Source: Amphibiibacter pelophylacis
GTDB taxonomy: Bacteria; Pseudomonadota; Gammaproteobacteria; Burkholderiales; Burkholderiaceae_C
NCBI RefSeq assembly: GCF_037688875.1
Contig: NZ_JAWDIE010000006.1
Span: forward strand, 62,001 to 126,000
Length of the DNA: 64,000 nt
Reading direction: 5' to 3'
Positions 34,511 through 43,258 of this stretch are shown one piece after another. A program made the position numbers and the translations under genes. How positions within the stretch are numbered: position 1 is the stretch's first letter; each line of letters opens with the position of its first letter. The notes below the pieces were generated by a model, which was not told the origin of the DNA, searched no databases, and was given only the letters and a program-made list of their open reading frames with translations.

Positions 34511-34525
34511 TGCCGCGCCAGCCCC

Positions 34526-35602
34526 TCACCGTCTCCCCCGCATCCGCCCCGCCGCCCTTCTCTGCGCCGCCACCAGGCGCAGTGACCAGCGCTGCAGGGC
34601 GGCCCAGTCGCCGCGGGGCCAATCCGGGTGGGGCAGGCCTTTGGTGATGCCGTCGCAGATGCGGGCGTCTTCCAGCCACTGGCTCCATGGCAGGTGATCG
34701 CCCAAGCGCAGCACGGCGGACAGCACGGGTTCGCGCGGGCCCCAGACGCGTTCCTGGCGCAGCGCCGCGCCCGCCTGCATGCCGCCCTGCTGGTGCTGGT
34801 GGGCGGCGGCCAGGGCGCGGACGTCCTCGGCCAGCGTCCAGTGGGCGAAGACGGCGCTTTCGCCCTCGGCGTCCAGCGCCTGAGCGATCTGGCGGGCGCG
34901 CACGGCGTCGGCCTGCCAGATGGTCTGCGTCCACTGCGACAGCGTGTAGCGGGCGGCGTTGCTCACGGCGGATTCGATCTGGGCGGCAGTGATCTCGCCG
35001 GGCGGGTGGAGCAGCGCCAGCTTCTGCAGCTCCTGCCAGGTGGCCAGCAGGTTGCCTTCGGTGCGGGCGCAGAGCATTTCCAGCGCGTGCAGCCCCGCGT
35101 CGCCCGCCTCCAGGCGCTGGCCCTGGTCGGCCAGACGACGCACGATCCACTGCGGCAGGGCTTTGCGCTCGATGGGGTCGGCGCGCACGACCAGCGCGGC
35201 AGATTCCAGCGCGGCATACCAGGCCGACTGGCTCTGCTGGCGGTCCAGCCGGGGCAGGGTCAGCAGGATGGCCGTGTCGGCGTCGTCGCTGCGGGCCAGA
35301 TCCTGCAGCACGGCGCCGCCTTCCTTGCCGGGCTTGCCGCCGGGCAGGCGCAGATCCAGCAGCTTGCGGGCGCCAAACAGATCGCGCTCCTGCATCGCGG
35401 CCACGACCTGGCGCCAGCCGCCTGCGTTGCCGTCCAGCGCGATGATCTGGCGGTCGCTGTGTCCGGCCTTGGCCGCGCACTGGCGGACCTGGTCGGCGGC
35501 CTCCTGGACCAGCAGCAGCTCGTCGCCGGTGATGACGGTCAGGCGCGGCAGGCCGCTTTTGTCGAGATGGGCGGCGAGCTGCTCGCTGCGCAGGGCGGGC
35601 AT
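34526..35602 (-). CDS. holA: DNA polymerase III delta subunit
   Basis: A 358-residue clamp-loader subunit. It has the delta-type fold without a nucleotide-binding P-loop: LTVITGDELLLVQEAADQVR at the start, the central LPQWIVRRLADQGQRLEAGD, and CARTEGNLLATWQELQKLAL, a highly conserved HolA block. Delta opens the beta clamp for loading on DNA. It follows lptE by 13 bases in the conserved leuS-lptE-holA order. The C-terminal tail is Arg-rich (RLVAAQRRAAGRMRGRR). Confidence 0.95.
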   Translation of the reverse strand: MPALRSEQLAAHLDKSGLPRLTVITGDELLLVQEAADQVRQCAAKAGHSDRQIIALDGNAGGWRQVVAAMQERDLFGARKLLDLRLPGGKPGKEGGAVLQDLARSDDADTAILLTLPRLDRQQSQSAWYAALESAALVVRADPIERKALPQWIVRRLADQGQRLEAGDAGLHALEMLCARTEGNLLATWQELQKLALLHPPGEITAAQIESAVSNAARYTLSQWTQTIWQADAVRARQIAQALDAEGESAVFAHWTLAEDVRALAAAHQHQQGGMQAGAALRQERVWGPREPVLSAVLRLGDHLPWSQWLEDARICDGITKGLPHPDWPRGDWAALQRWSLRLVAAQRRAAGRMRGRR

Positions 35603-35615
35603 GGCGGCGTGCCCC

Positions 35616-36230
35616 TCAGACGGCCGGGACTTCGGCCAGCGTGCCCAGGCGCAGGGCCACGCTGCGGGCCACGTCGGCGCGCAGGGCGCCCAGCAGGTCG
35701 GCCTGGGCCAGTTCGCTGGCCAGGGCGCGGGTTTCGCTGTAGCCCAGGTCGCGCTGGGTCTGCAGCGTCACGGGCGTCCACAGCACGCGGCCGTGGGCGG
35801 GGGTTTCGCCTTCGGCGGCGGGGCCCTGGGTCTGGAGGCGATCCTGATCGGCGCGCCATTGCGCCTCGGTGGGCGGCAGGGTCAGGGCGTAGCGCAGGCT
35901 GAGCGTCTGCTGAATGTTGCGCACCAGCGCGTTGGCGTCGCTGTAGCTGGCGGCGGCGGTGCTGCTGTCGTCGATGATCCACAGGCAGAGCTGTGCGCGC
36001 CAGGGCGGGGTGACGATGTCAGCTGCGGGGCTCAACTCCCCCGCCAGCAGCATGACGAACTGCGGGCTGGCGGCCCGCCCCAGAATACCCAGGCGGCTGA
36101 AGGCCAGGCGCGGCGCAGTGCGCGGGGCAAATCCGCAGCCCGGCAGTGCCGCCACCGATGCAGCGGCCAGCGCCGTGCCCATTGCGCCGAGCAGACGGCG
36201 GCGGCTGGCCTGCGGCGGCACAGGCGCCAT
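35616..36230 (-). CDS. lptE: LPS-assembly lipoprotein LptE
   Basis: A 204-residue outer-membrane lipoprotein with an Arg-rich signal (SRRRLLGAMGTALAAASVAALPGC), lipobox ALPGC. The LptE pattern follows: LGILGRAASPQFVMLLAGEL and later YSDANALVRNIQQTLSLRYAL. It forms the plug in the LptD barrel that inserts lipopolysaccharide into the outer leaflet. The ATG at 36230 overlaps the leuS stop by one base (ATGA); the longer open frame upstream is an antiparallel shadow of leuS. Confidence 0.92.
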   Translation of the reverse strand: MAPVPPQASRRRLLGAMGTALAAASVAALPGCGFAPRTAPRLAFSRLGILGRAASPQFVMLLAGELSPAADIVTPPWRAQLCLWIIDDSSTAAASYSDANALVRNIQQTLSLRYALTLPPTEAQWRADQDRLQTQGPAAEGETPAHGRVLWTPVTLQTQRDLGYSETRALASELAQADLLGALRADVARSVALRLGTLAEVPAV

Positions 36231-38914
36231 CACAGCACCACGTTGACCAGGCGGCCGGGCACGACGACGACTTTTTTGGCGCTCTGGCCCGCCGCCTGTT
36301 TGACCACGGCCTCGTGCGCCAGCGCGGCGGCTTCGATCCCGGCTTTGTCCAGGCTGGCGGCCACCGTCAGGCTGCCGCGCAGCTTGCCGTTGATCTGCAG
36401 GACCAGTTCGATCTCGTCCTGCACCAGCGCGGCCTCGTCCACTTCGGGCCAGGCGGCGTCCAGCAGATCGCCCAGGGGCGCGCTGTAGCCCAGGTCGCGC
36501 CACAGCTGCCAGGTCAGGTGCGGGCAGGCGGGGTAGAGCAGGCGCAGCAGCAGCGAGACGCCCTCGCACAGCAGGGCGCTGTCGCCGTCGCTGTCGTCCC
36601 AGGCGAAATCGTCCAGCGCGTTGAGCATTTTCATGCAGCCCGACACCACGGTGTTGTACTGCATGCGGCCGTAGTCGAAGCTGACCTGGCGCAGCACCAG
36701 GTGCAGTTCGCGGCGCAGCGCCTTGGCCGGGGCGCGCAGGGGGGCGGCGCTCAGGTCTGCGGCGGTCGCGGCCTGCAGGCGGGCGGCGTTTTTCGCGCCG
36801 AAGGCCCAGACGCGGCGCAGGAAGCGGTGGCTGCCTTCGACGGCGGCGTCGTTCCATTCCAGCGTGGCCTCGGGCGGTGCGGTGAACATGGTGTACAGGC
36901 GGGCCGTGTCGGCACCGTACTTTTCGATCAGATCCTGCGGATCGACCCCGTTATTCTTGGACTTGGACATGGTGCCCACGCCCTCGTAATCAATCGGGGT
37001 GCCGGGCGGCAGTTCGCCATCGGCGCTGGCCACGGCGGTTTTGAGCGTCGCGCCGATGATTTTCCCGGCCGCGTCGTGCACGTGCTCGACGTCGTGCGGC
37101 CAGAAGTATTCCTTGGCGCCCTTGGCCGTCTTGCGGCTGTAGATGTGGTTGAGCACCATGCCCTGCGTCAGCAGGCGGGTGAAGGGCTCGTCCACGCTGA
37201 CCAGGCCCATGTCGCGCATCACCTTGGTCCAGAAACGCGCGTAGAGCAGGTGCAGGATGGCGTGTTCGATGCCGCCGATGTACTGGTCCATCGGCATCCA
37301 GTACTTCGCGCCGTCAGCGACCATGGCCTGGTCGTTCTTCGGGTCGCAGTAGCGCATGAAGTACCAGGACGAATCGACAAAGGTGTCCATCGTGTCGGTT
37401 TCGCGCCGGGACGGTTGGCCGCAGCGGGGGCAGGCCACGTTCAGGAAGGCCTCGCATTTGGCCAGCGGGTTGCCGCTGCCGTCGGGGACCAGATCCTGCG
37501 GCAGAACCACGGGCAGGTCTTTTTCGGGCACCGGCACGGGGCCGCAGCTGTCGCAGTGAATGATGGGGATGGGCGTGCCCCAGTAGCGCTGGCGCGAGAT
37601 GCCCCAGTCGCGCAGGCGCCAGGTGGTTTTCTTCTCGCCCAGATTGCGGGCCGACAGCATGGACGCCACCTTGTCCACGGCGGCCTTGTGGCCCAGGCCG
37701 TCCAGTTCGCCCGAATCGATGCACACGCCGCGCTGCTTGTCGCCGTACCAGTCGGCCCAGGCGTCGGTGCTGAAGGTTTCGCCCTCGACCGCCACCACGG
37801 GCTGGATTTTCAGGCCGTATTTTTTCGCGAAGGCGAAATCGCGCTCGTCGTGCGCGGGCACGCCCATGACGGCGCCGTCGCCATAGCCCATCAGCACGTA
37901 GTTGCCGACCCAGACTTCGATGGGCGCGCCCGTCAGCGGGTGGCGCACGTGCAGGCCGGTGGGCTGGCCTTCTTTTTCCTTCAGGGCCAGCTCGGCCTCG
38001 GTGGTGCCGCCTTTTTTGCAGTGCTCGATGAAAGCGGCCAGTTTGGGGCTGCTGGCGGCGGCGTGCGCGGCCAGCGGGTGCTCGGGCGCCACGGCGCAGA
38101 AGGTCACGCCCATGATGGTGTCGGCGCGGGTGGTGAAGACCCACATCCGGCCGTCCTGGATCAGTTCACCGTCGCTGCCGCGAATCTCGTGCGGGAAGGC
38201 GAAGCGAACGCCCTCCGACTTGCCGATCCAGTTTTCCTGCATCAGCCGCACTTTGTCGGGCCAGCCGGTCAGCGTCGCGCGCTCGTTGCCGATCTGGACG
38301 TGGTCCAGCAGCTCGGGCGCGTAGGCGGTGATGTTGAGGTAGTAGCCGGGAATCTCGCGCTTTTCGACCGGCGCGCCGGTGCGCCAGCCGCGGCCGTCGA
38401 TCACCTGCTCGTTGGCCAGCACGGTCTGGTCCACCGGATCCCAGTTGACGACCTGGGTCTTGCGGTAGGCGATGCCTTTTTCCAGCATCTTCAGGAAGAG
38501 CCACTGGTTCCAGCGGTAGTAGCTGGGGTCGCAGGTGGCGACTTCGCGGCTCCAGTCGATGGCCAGACCCATCGCCTGCATCTGCTGCTTCATGTAGGCG
38601 ATGTTGTCGTAAGTCCACTGCGCGGGCGGCACCCTGTTCTTCAGCGCGGCGTTCTCGGCCGGCAGGCCAAAGGCGTCCCAGCCCATGGGCATGAGCACGT
38701 TCATGCCCTTCATGCGCAGCTGGCGCGTGAGCATGTCGTTGATCGTGTAGTTGCGCACATGGCCCATGTGCAGCTTGCCGCTGGGGTAGGGCAGCATGGA
38801 GCAGGCGTAGAACTTGGGGCGGCTGCCGTCTTCGCTGACGCGGTAGGCGTCGGTGTCGCGCCAGTGCGCGTGGGCGCCGCGCTCGATATCGCGGGCGGTG
38901 TAGATGTCGTTCAT
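36230..38914 (-). CDS. leuS: Leucyl-tRNA synthetase
   Basis: An 894-residue class I synthetase. The HIGH-type motif is HMGHVRNY within SMLPYPSGKLHMGHVRNYTI, and the KMSKS-type motif is MSKSKNNGVDP. The editing (CP1) domain with TTRADTIMGVTF and the zinc-type CPRCG are present. It charges tRNA-Leu. The start MNDIYTARDIERGAHAHW at 38914 fits the family; the frame is open further upstream as a shadow of dapB. Confidence 0.98.
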   Translation of the reverse strand: MNDIYTARDIERGAHAHWRDTDAYRVSEDGSRPKFYACSMLPYPSGKLHMGHVRNYTINDMLTRQLRMKGMNVLMPMGWDAFGLPAENAALKNRVPPAQWTYDNIAYMKQQMQAMGLAIDWSREVATCDPSYYRWNQWLFLKMLEKGIAYRKTQVVNWDPVDQTVLANEQVIDGRGWRTGAPVEKREIPGYYLNITAYAPELLDHVQIGNERATLTGWPDKVRLMQENWIGKSEGVRFAFPHEIRGSDGELIQDGRMWVFTTRADTIMGVTFCAVAPEHPLAAHAAASSPKLAAFIEHCKKGGTTEAELALKEKEGQPTGLHVRHPLTGAPIEVWVGNYVLMGYGDGAVMGVPAHDERDFAFAKKYGLKIQPVVAVEGETFSTDAWADWYGDKQRGVCIDSGELDGLGHKAAVDKVASMLSARNLGEKKTTWRLRDWGISRQRYWGTPIPIIHCDSCGPVPVPEKDLPVVLPQDLVPDGSGNPLAKCEAFLNVACPRCGQPSRRETDTMDTFVDSSWYFMRYCDPKNDQAMVADGAKYWMPMDQYIGGIEHAILHLLYARFWTKVMRDMGLVSVDEPFTRLLTQGMVLNHIYSRKTAKGAKEYFWPHDVEHVHDAAGKIIGATLKTAVASADGELPPGTPIDYEGVGTMSKSKNNGVDPQDLIEKYGADTARLYTMFTAPPEATLEWNDAAVEGSHRFLRRVWAFGAKNAARLQAATAADLSAAPLRAPAKALRRELHLVLRQVSFDYGRMQYNTVVSGCMKMLNALDDFAWDDSDGDSALLCEGVSLLLRLLYPACPHLTWQLWRDLGYSAPLGDLLDAAWPEVDEAALVQDEIELVLQINGKLRGSLTVAASLDKAGIEAAALAHEAVVKQAAGQSAKKVVVVPGRLVNVVL

Positions 38915-38957
38915 GGTGGCGGCAAAAAGGGCGGCAGGGGGCAGTGAGGCGGGGCGC

Positions 38958-39797
38958 TTACAGCCCCAGCACGTCGAACATGTCAAACAGGCCGCTGTCG
39001 CGGTCCTGCAGGAAGCGGCAGGCGCGCAGGCTGCCCTGGGCGTAGGTGGCGCGGCTGCTGGATTTGTGGGTGATTTCGATGCGCTCGCCCGTTCCGGCGA
39101 AGAGCACGGTGTGGTCGCCGACGATGTCGCCGCCGCGCACCGTGGCAAAGCCGATGGTGCTGGGATCGCGCTCGCCGGTGATGCCTTCGCGGCCGTAGAC
39201 GGCGCATTCCTCCAGATCCCGGCCCAGCGCGTCAGCCACGACCTGGCCCATGCGCAGCGCGGTGCCGCTGGGTGCATCGACCTTGTGGCGGTGGTGCGCC
39301 TCGATGATCTCGATGTCAAAGCCCGTGCTCAGCGCACGCGCAGCCTGGTCCAGCAGGCGCAGCACCACGTTGACGCCCACGCTCATGTTGGGCGCCATGA
39401 CGATGGCGATCTGCTGCGCGGCGGCCTGGATGCGCGCCAGCTCGTCGGGCTCGAAGCCGGTGGTGCCGATGACCATTTTCACGCCCAGCGCGCGGCAGTG
39501 CGCCAGGTGCTGCAGTGTGCCTTCGGGACGGGTGAAATCGATCAGCACCTGCGCCTGGCCCAGGGCCTGAACGGGGTCGTCGGTGATGGCGATGCCGCAG
39601 GGCGTGCCCAGAAACTGCGTCGCGTCCTGCCCCAGACCGGGCGCGCCGGGCCGGTCCAGCGCCCCGGCCAGCACCATGCCGGGCGTCTGGTGGATGGCCT
39701 CGATCAGCATGCGGCCCATGCGGCCGCTGCTGCCGGCCACGGCGATGCGCAGCGGCGGGGTGTCCGTGGAGGATTCGTCGGGCGTCAGGTGATTCAT
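38958..39797 (-). CDS. dapB: 4-hydroxy-tetrahydrodipicolinate reductase
   Basis: A 279-residue enzyme of lysine and diaminopimelate synthesis. It has the N-terminal nucleotide motif VAGSSGRMGRMLIEAI, GTTGFEPDEL, ANMSVGVNV and the signature EAHHRHKVDAPSGTAL with the catalytic His/Lys. It reduces the dihydrodipicolinate precursor with NAD(P)H. The start overlaps the bamE stop by four bases (39794-39797), suggesting a bamE-dapB transcript running on toward leuS. Confidence 0.97.
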   Translation of the reverse strand: MNHLTPDESSTDTPPLRIAVAGSSGRMGRMLIEAIHQTPGMVLAGALDRPGAPGLGQDATQFLGTPCGIAITDDPVQALGQAQVLIDFTRPEGTLQHLAHCRALGVKMVIGTTGFEPDELARIQAAAQQIAIVMAPNMSVGVNVVLRLLDQAARALSTGFDIEIIEAHHRHKVDAPSGTALRMGQVVADALGRDLEECAVYGREGITGERDPSTIGFATVRGGDIVGDHTVLFAGTGERIEITHKSSSRATYAQGSLRACRFLQDRDSGLFDMFDVLGL

Positions 39798-40360
39798 GGC
39801 GTGTCAGGCAGTGGCGGGTAAACGCGGTCCGGGCCCAGCGGCTGCGGCGGCAGGCTGCTGTTCATGCCGTCCTGGGCCTGGCTGGCGGCTTTTTTCTGCG
39901 CGGCTTCCAGCTGCGCGGGTGTCATCTGCAGGGTCGGCATCTGGGAGGGCAGGGGATCGCGCGCAATCGATTCGATGAACTGCTGCTGCGTGGGCAGCGT
40001 CTGGGTCTCGAAACGGTCCAGGGTGTCGCCCGTGAAGAACAGGCTCAGGCGCGCCCGCACGGGTTGGCTGTCCTGGCTGTCCAGGCTGAAGAGGTAATCC
40101 CAGCGGTCGGCGCGGAAGGCGTGCTGCATCAGCGGCGTGCCCAGCAGCGTCAGGGCCTGCTCGCGGCTCATGCCTTTGGCCAGCTGGGCGACCTGTTCCT
40201 GGGTGACCACATTGCCCTGGACCACTTCGGGCCTGTAGGGGAAGTGGTAGCGTTTCGAGCCGTCGGTGGGCTTGAGCCAGGCGCAGGCGCCCAGCAGGGG
40301 AAGCGTCAGGGCGAGCAGCAGGGCGTTGCGCACAAGGGGATGAGATCGGAGCTGGGGCAT
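39794..40360 (-). CDS. bamE: Outer membrane assembly lipoprotein BamE
   Basis: A 188-residue lipoprotein. The signal ends in LLLALTLPLLGAC (lipobox LGAC), and the BamE/SmpA domain follows: YHFPYRPEVVQGNVVTQEQV, AQLAKGMSREQALTLLGTPL and ADRWDYLFSL. It stabilises the BamD-BamA complex that inserts beta-barrel proteins. The C-terminal tail of about 60 residues beyond the domain is longer than in enterobacteria. ATG 40360 gives the natural signal peptide. It is divergent from fur, a frequent arrangement in betaproteobacteria. Confidence 0.95.
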   Translation of the reverse strand: MPQLRSHPLVRNALLLALTLPLLGACAWLKPTDGSKRYHFPYRPEVVQGNVVTQEQVAQLAKGMSREQALTLLGTPLMQHAFRADRWDYLFSLDSQDSQPVRARLSLFFTGDTLDRFETQTLPTQQQFIESIARDPLPSQMPTLQMTPAQLEAAQKKAASQAQDGMNSSLPPQPLGPDRVYPPLPDTP

Positions 40361-40484
40361 AGCAGAAGGCCACAGGGGCCGTGGGCTGGAAAACCCCTGC
40401 ATTCTAGTGCGCTGCTGCGTCAGACGATTCCTTTATGATGGGCAACCCTCTGATTTGCGCCGCCTCCGGCGACAACCGCTCCCC

Positions 40485-40955
40485 ATGACCAACGCCGAGA
40501 AGCTCAAAAGCAATGGCCTCAAAGCCACGCTGCCCCGGATCAAGATCCTGGCGCTGTTCGAAAAATCCGAGCAGCGTCACCTGTCCGCCGACGACATCCA
40601 CAAAGCCCTGATCGCCGAAGGCAACGATGTCGGCCAGGCCACCGTCTATCGCGTGCTGCTGCAGTTCGAGCAGGCTGGCCTTTTGCAGCGCAGCCATTTC
40701 GAGTCGGAAAAGTCGGTGTTCGAGCTCAACGAAGGCACGCACCACGACCATCTGGTCTGCATGGACTGCGGGCATGTCGAAGAGTTTTTTGACGCGGCCA
40801 TCGAAGAGCGCCAGCACCTCGTGGCCCAGCGCCACGGCTTCAAACTGCAGGATCACGCCCTGTCGCTTTATGCCCAGTGCACGCGCAGCCCCTGCGAACA
40901 CCGCGAGCGCCGCGCGGCCGGGGGCCTGATCCGGGGCGCTGACAGCGACGACTGA
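40485..40955 (+). CDS. fur: Ferric uptake regulator Fur
   Basis: A 156-residue iron-responsive repressor. The winged helix includes HLSADDIHKALIAEGNDVGQ and ATVYRVLLQFEQAGL. The metal sites are in EGTHHDHLVCMDCGHVEEFF (His-rich regulatory site and CxxC structural zinc). With Fe(II) it represses iron-uptake genes; the tonB cluster 3.3 kb downstream has two Fur-box-like sequences. ATG 40485 gives MTNAEKLKSNGLKATLPR, the normal start. TATGAT at 40434-40439 may be its -10 element. Confidence 0.97.
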   Translation: MTNAEKLKSNGLKATLPRIKILALFEKSEQRHLSADDIHKALIAEGNDVGQATVYRVLLQFEQAGLLQRSHFESEKSVFELNEGTHHDHLVCMDCGHVEEFFDAAIEERQHLVAQRHGFKLQDHALSLYAQCTRSPCEHRERRAAGGLIRGADSDD

Positions 40956-40966
40956 TCCGCCGTCGC

Positions 40967-41932
40967 TCAGTTCTCGCTTTGCCCCTGCTGCATCGCCTCG
41001 TGGTGGCGGCGCAGGAAATCTTGGTAGGTGTCGATACCGCGCAGCTGCAGGATGTGGTTGCGCACGGCGGCCTCGACCAGCACCGCGAGGTTGCGCCCGG
41101 CGTCCACCGCCACCACCACCTTGCGCACCGGAATCGAAAGAATCTCCTGCACCAGTGGCTCGTGGGGAATGCGCTCGAATTCGCGCTCCAGCGTTTCGCG
41201 TCGCACCAGGTGCACGATGAGCTTGACGCGCATTTTGCGGCGCACGGCGGTCTCGCCAAAAATCGCCTTGATGTCCAGCAGACCGATGCCGCGCACTTCC
41301 AGCAGGTTCTGCAGCAGGTCGGGGCAGCGGGCCTCCAGGCTGGTCTGCGAGACGCGCTGCACCTCGACCACGTCGTCGGCGACCAGGCCGTGGCCGCGCG
41401 AAATCAGTTCCAGTCCCAGCTCGCTCTTGCCCAGGCCTGATTCGCCCGTCAGCAGCACGCCCACGCCCAGAATGTCCAGCATCACGCCGTGCACGCTGGT
41501 GCGTTTGGCAAAAATCTGACCCAGCCAGGAGCGCAGGATGTCGATCACGTGTCCGGCGTTGCTGGCCGTGGTGAAAAGCGGAATCTCGGCGCGGTCGCAC
41601 ATGGCGATCAGCGCGGGCGGGGGCAGGCGGTCGTCGGCGACGACGATGGCGGGCGGATCCAGCGTGACGATGCGCGCGATGCGCCGCGAGGCGTCGTCGG
41701 TGCTGGCGTCGGAGAGGTATTCCACCTCGCGCCAGCTCATCACCTGGACGCGGTAGGGGTGGATGTAGTTCAGGAAACCGACCAGGTCGGCGGCCGACTG
41801 CGCCTGCTGCAGCACGGCCGGATCAAAGCGCCGGTCGGGGCTGGCGTGCCCGGCCACCCACTGCCACTGCAGCGCGTCCTGGTGGACCTGGAAGAGCGCC
41901 TCGGCGCTGAAGTGCGGGGCGTCGTTGTCCAT
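40967..41932 (-). CDS. hprK: HPr kinase/phosphorylase
   Basis: A 321-residue protein with the P-loop GESGLGKS, the DD motif HGLVADDVVEV and the C-terminal signature EVRGIGLLDIKAIFGETAV. It phosphorylates and dephosphorylates a serine of HPr or an HPr-like protein and links carbon state to regulation. In proteobacteria it usually belongs to the incomplete nitrogen PTS. It follows ptsN by 22 bases on the same strand; no HPr or EI gene is in the window. Confidence 0.96.
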   Translation of the reverse strand: MDNDAPHFSAEALFQVHQDALQWQWVAGHASPDRRFDPAVLQQAQSAADLVGFLNYIHPYRVQVMSWREVEYLSDASTDDASRRIARIVTLDPPAIVVADDRLPPPALIAMCDRAEIPLFTTASNAGHVIDILRSWLGQIFAKRTSVHGVMLDILGVGVLLTGESGLGKSELGLELISRGHGLVADDVVEVQRVSQTSLEARCPDLLQNLLEVRGIGLLDIKAIFGETAVRRKMRVKLIVHLVRRETLEREFERIPHEPLVQEILSIPVRKVVVAVDAGRNLAVLVEAAVRNHILQLRGIDTYQDFLRRHHEAMQQGQSEN

Positions 41933-41954
41933 GGCGGCGGGGCGGGAGCGCCCT

Positions 41955-42425
41955 TCAGGCCGCGGTCGAGGCGGGCTGCCAGCGCGCGATCAGCTGGTGC
42001 AGCGCGGGCGCCGAGGCTTCGTTCTTCAGCTTGTCGCGCATGGCGCTGTCGGACAGGAGCTCGGCAATCTCGGAGAGGATTTCCAGATGCTTGTGCGACG
42101 CGGCCTCGGGCACCAGCAGGAAGATCAGGAAGTTGACGGGCGCGTCGTCGGGCGCGTCAAAGCCGATGGGCTGGCGCAGGTTCATCACCACAGCCAGTGG
42201 GTTTTTCAGGCCCTTGATGCGCCCGTGCGGAATGGCTACGCCGTGGCCCAGAGCGGTGGAGCCCAGACGTTCGCGCTCGAACAGGTTGTCGGTGACGATG
42301 TTGCGCGCGATGCCGTGCTGGTTCTCGAAAAAGACCCCGGCCAGATCGAACACGCGTTTTTTGCTGGTCACGTCCACCTGGGTCATGACGTTGCCCTGGG
42401 GCAGGATGGCGGCGAGTCGGTTCAT
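41955..42425 (-). CDS. ptsN: PTS IIA-Ntr protein PtsN
   Basis: A 156-residue EIIA protein. The phosphorylated histidine lies in GSTALGHGVAIPHGRIKGL, the PTS EIIA type-2 signature. The N terminus LAAILPQGNVMTQVDVTSKK is typical. It is a regulatory phosphocarrier for potassium and nitrogen/carbon balance. ATG 42425 is used because the frame upstream is only a low-quality extension across a terminator. Confidence 0.95.
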   Translation of the reverse strand: MNRLAAILPQGNVMTQVDVTSKKRVFDLAGVFFENQHGIARNIVTDNLFERERLGSTALGHGVAIPHGRIKGLKNPLAVVMNLRQPIGFDAPDDAPVNFLIFLLVPEAASHKHLEILSEIAELLSDSAMRDKLKNEASAPALHQLIARWQPASTAA

Positions 42426-42732
42426 GGAAAAGCTTTCACTGGGCTGGGCCTGTCGGTCTGGCGTCAGGATGGGGTGCTGCAGGCGGGCCGCGCGGGAGTG
42501 ATGCGCCGCCCAAGGGCAAAATTTTAGTGCAATTTGACCCGATAAGCCGGAGTGGTTTCCCGCCGATACGGGCAGAGGGCGGCTGGAGGACGCCGTACTG
42601 CCGATGGCATCAATGAAAAACCCGCAGCACCTTTGCGGGGCGGCTGCGGGTTTTTCGGGAGCCCCGGGGGTTGTCCGGGGGAGTGGCGGACGTGTCCGCT
42701 CAAGGGGTGGGGGTGTCAGTGGGGGCCCTGCT
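42426..42732. other. Intergenic region between hpf and ptsN
   Basis: These 307 bases separate hpf from ptsN on the minus strand. They contain the hpf terminator (42616-42655) and, nearer 42520-42550, the less GC-rich stretch where a ptsN promoter would lie. No gene is supported; open frames reading across it on the plus strand have no ribosome site or family resemblance. Confidence 0.5.
42616..42655 (-). terminator. Rho-independent terminator after hpf
   Basis: A perfect 12-base stem, AAAAACCCGCAG paired with CTGCGGGTTTTT, with a 16-base loop. It lies about 80 bases after the hpf stop and shows that ptsN must have its own promoter, at least in part. Confidence 0.88.
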
Positions 42733-43080
42733 TCATGCGGCATCGTCCATGGCATTGATCCGCTTGGCGGATTCGTGTTGATGTCCCTGCAGTTTGTCCT
42801 TGTGGCGGACCACCTGGCGGTCCAGCTTGTCCATCAGCTGGTCGATGGCGGCGTACATGTCTTCGTGCTGCTGTTCGACAAAAATGTCACGGCCCTTGAC
42901 GCGTACCGTGATTTCGGCCTTCTGGCGGCGGTCTTTTTCCTTGTTTTTCTCGACGGTGAGGAGGACCTGAATATCGACCACCTGATCAAAGTGGCGCAGG
43001 ACGCGCTCCAGCTTGGTGTGCACGAATTCGCGCAGGGCTGGCGTGACTTCGAGGTGGTGGCCGCTGATCGTTACATTCAT
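42733..43080 (-). CDS. hpf: Ribosome hibernation promoting factor
   Basis: A 115-residue HPF/YfiA-family protein: MNVTISGHHLEVTPALREFV, KLERVLRHFDQVVDIQVLL, DIFVEQQHEDMYAAIDQLMD and LDRQVVRHKDKLQGH. It binds the decoding channel of the 30S subunit and promotes 100S dimers in stationary phase. It is of the short type. ATG 43080 is used, with CAGGAGTT in front. rpoN, often upstream of hpf, is replaced here by an unrelated dehydrogenase gene. Confidence 0.95.
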   Translation of the reverse strand: MNVTISGHHLEVTPALREFVHTKLERVLRHFDQVVDIQVLLTVEKNKEKDRRQKAEITVRVKGRDIFVEQQHEDMYAAIDQLMDKLDRQVVRHKDKLQGHQHESAKRINAMDDAA

Positions 43081-43258
43081 GTGGAACTCCTGTCGTGGTT
43101 GCACTGCACGCCGTCCCGGTCTGACACACAAAAGTCATTCCGATGACGCCGTGTCAGGACCAGTGTGCGACAGAACGGGCCATCGTGCAAGCGGGTGAAT
43201 CCGGTCGCCCGCGTGCACGATGTCACGCCGCAGACACATTGCGGCGGAGCTGGCCGGA

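Noticed and set aside
36146..38947. A 933-codon plus-strand frame opposite leuS
   Set aside because: Shadow frame; the minus strand encodes leucyl-tRNA synthetase with both signature motifs.
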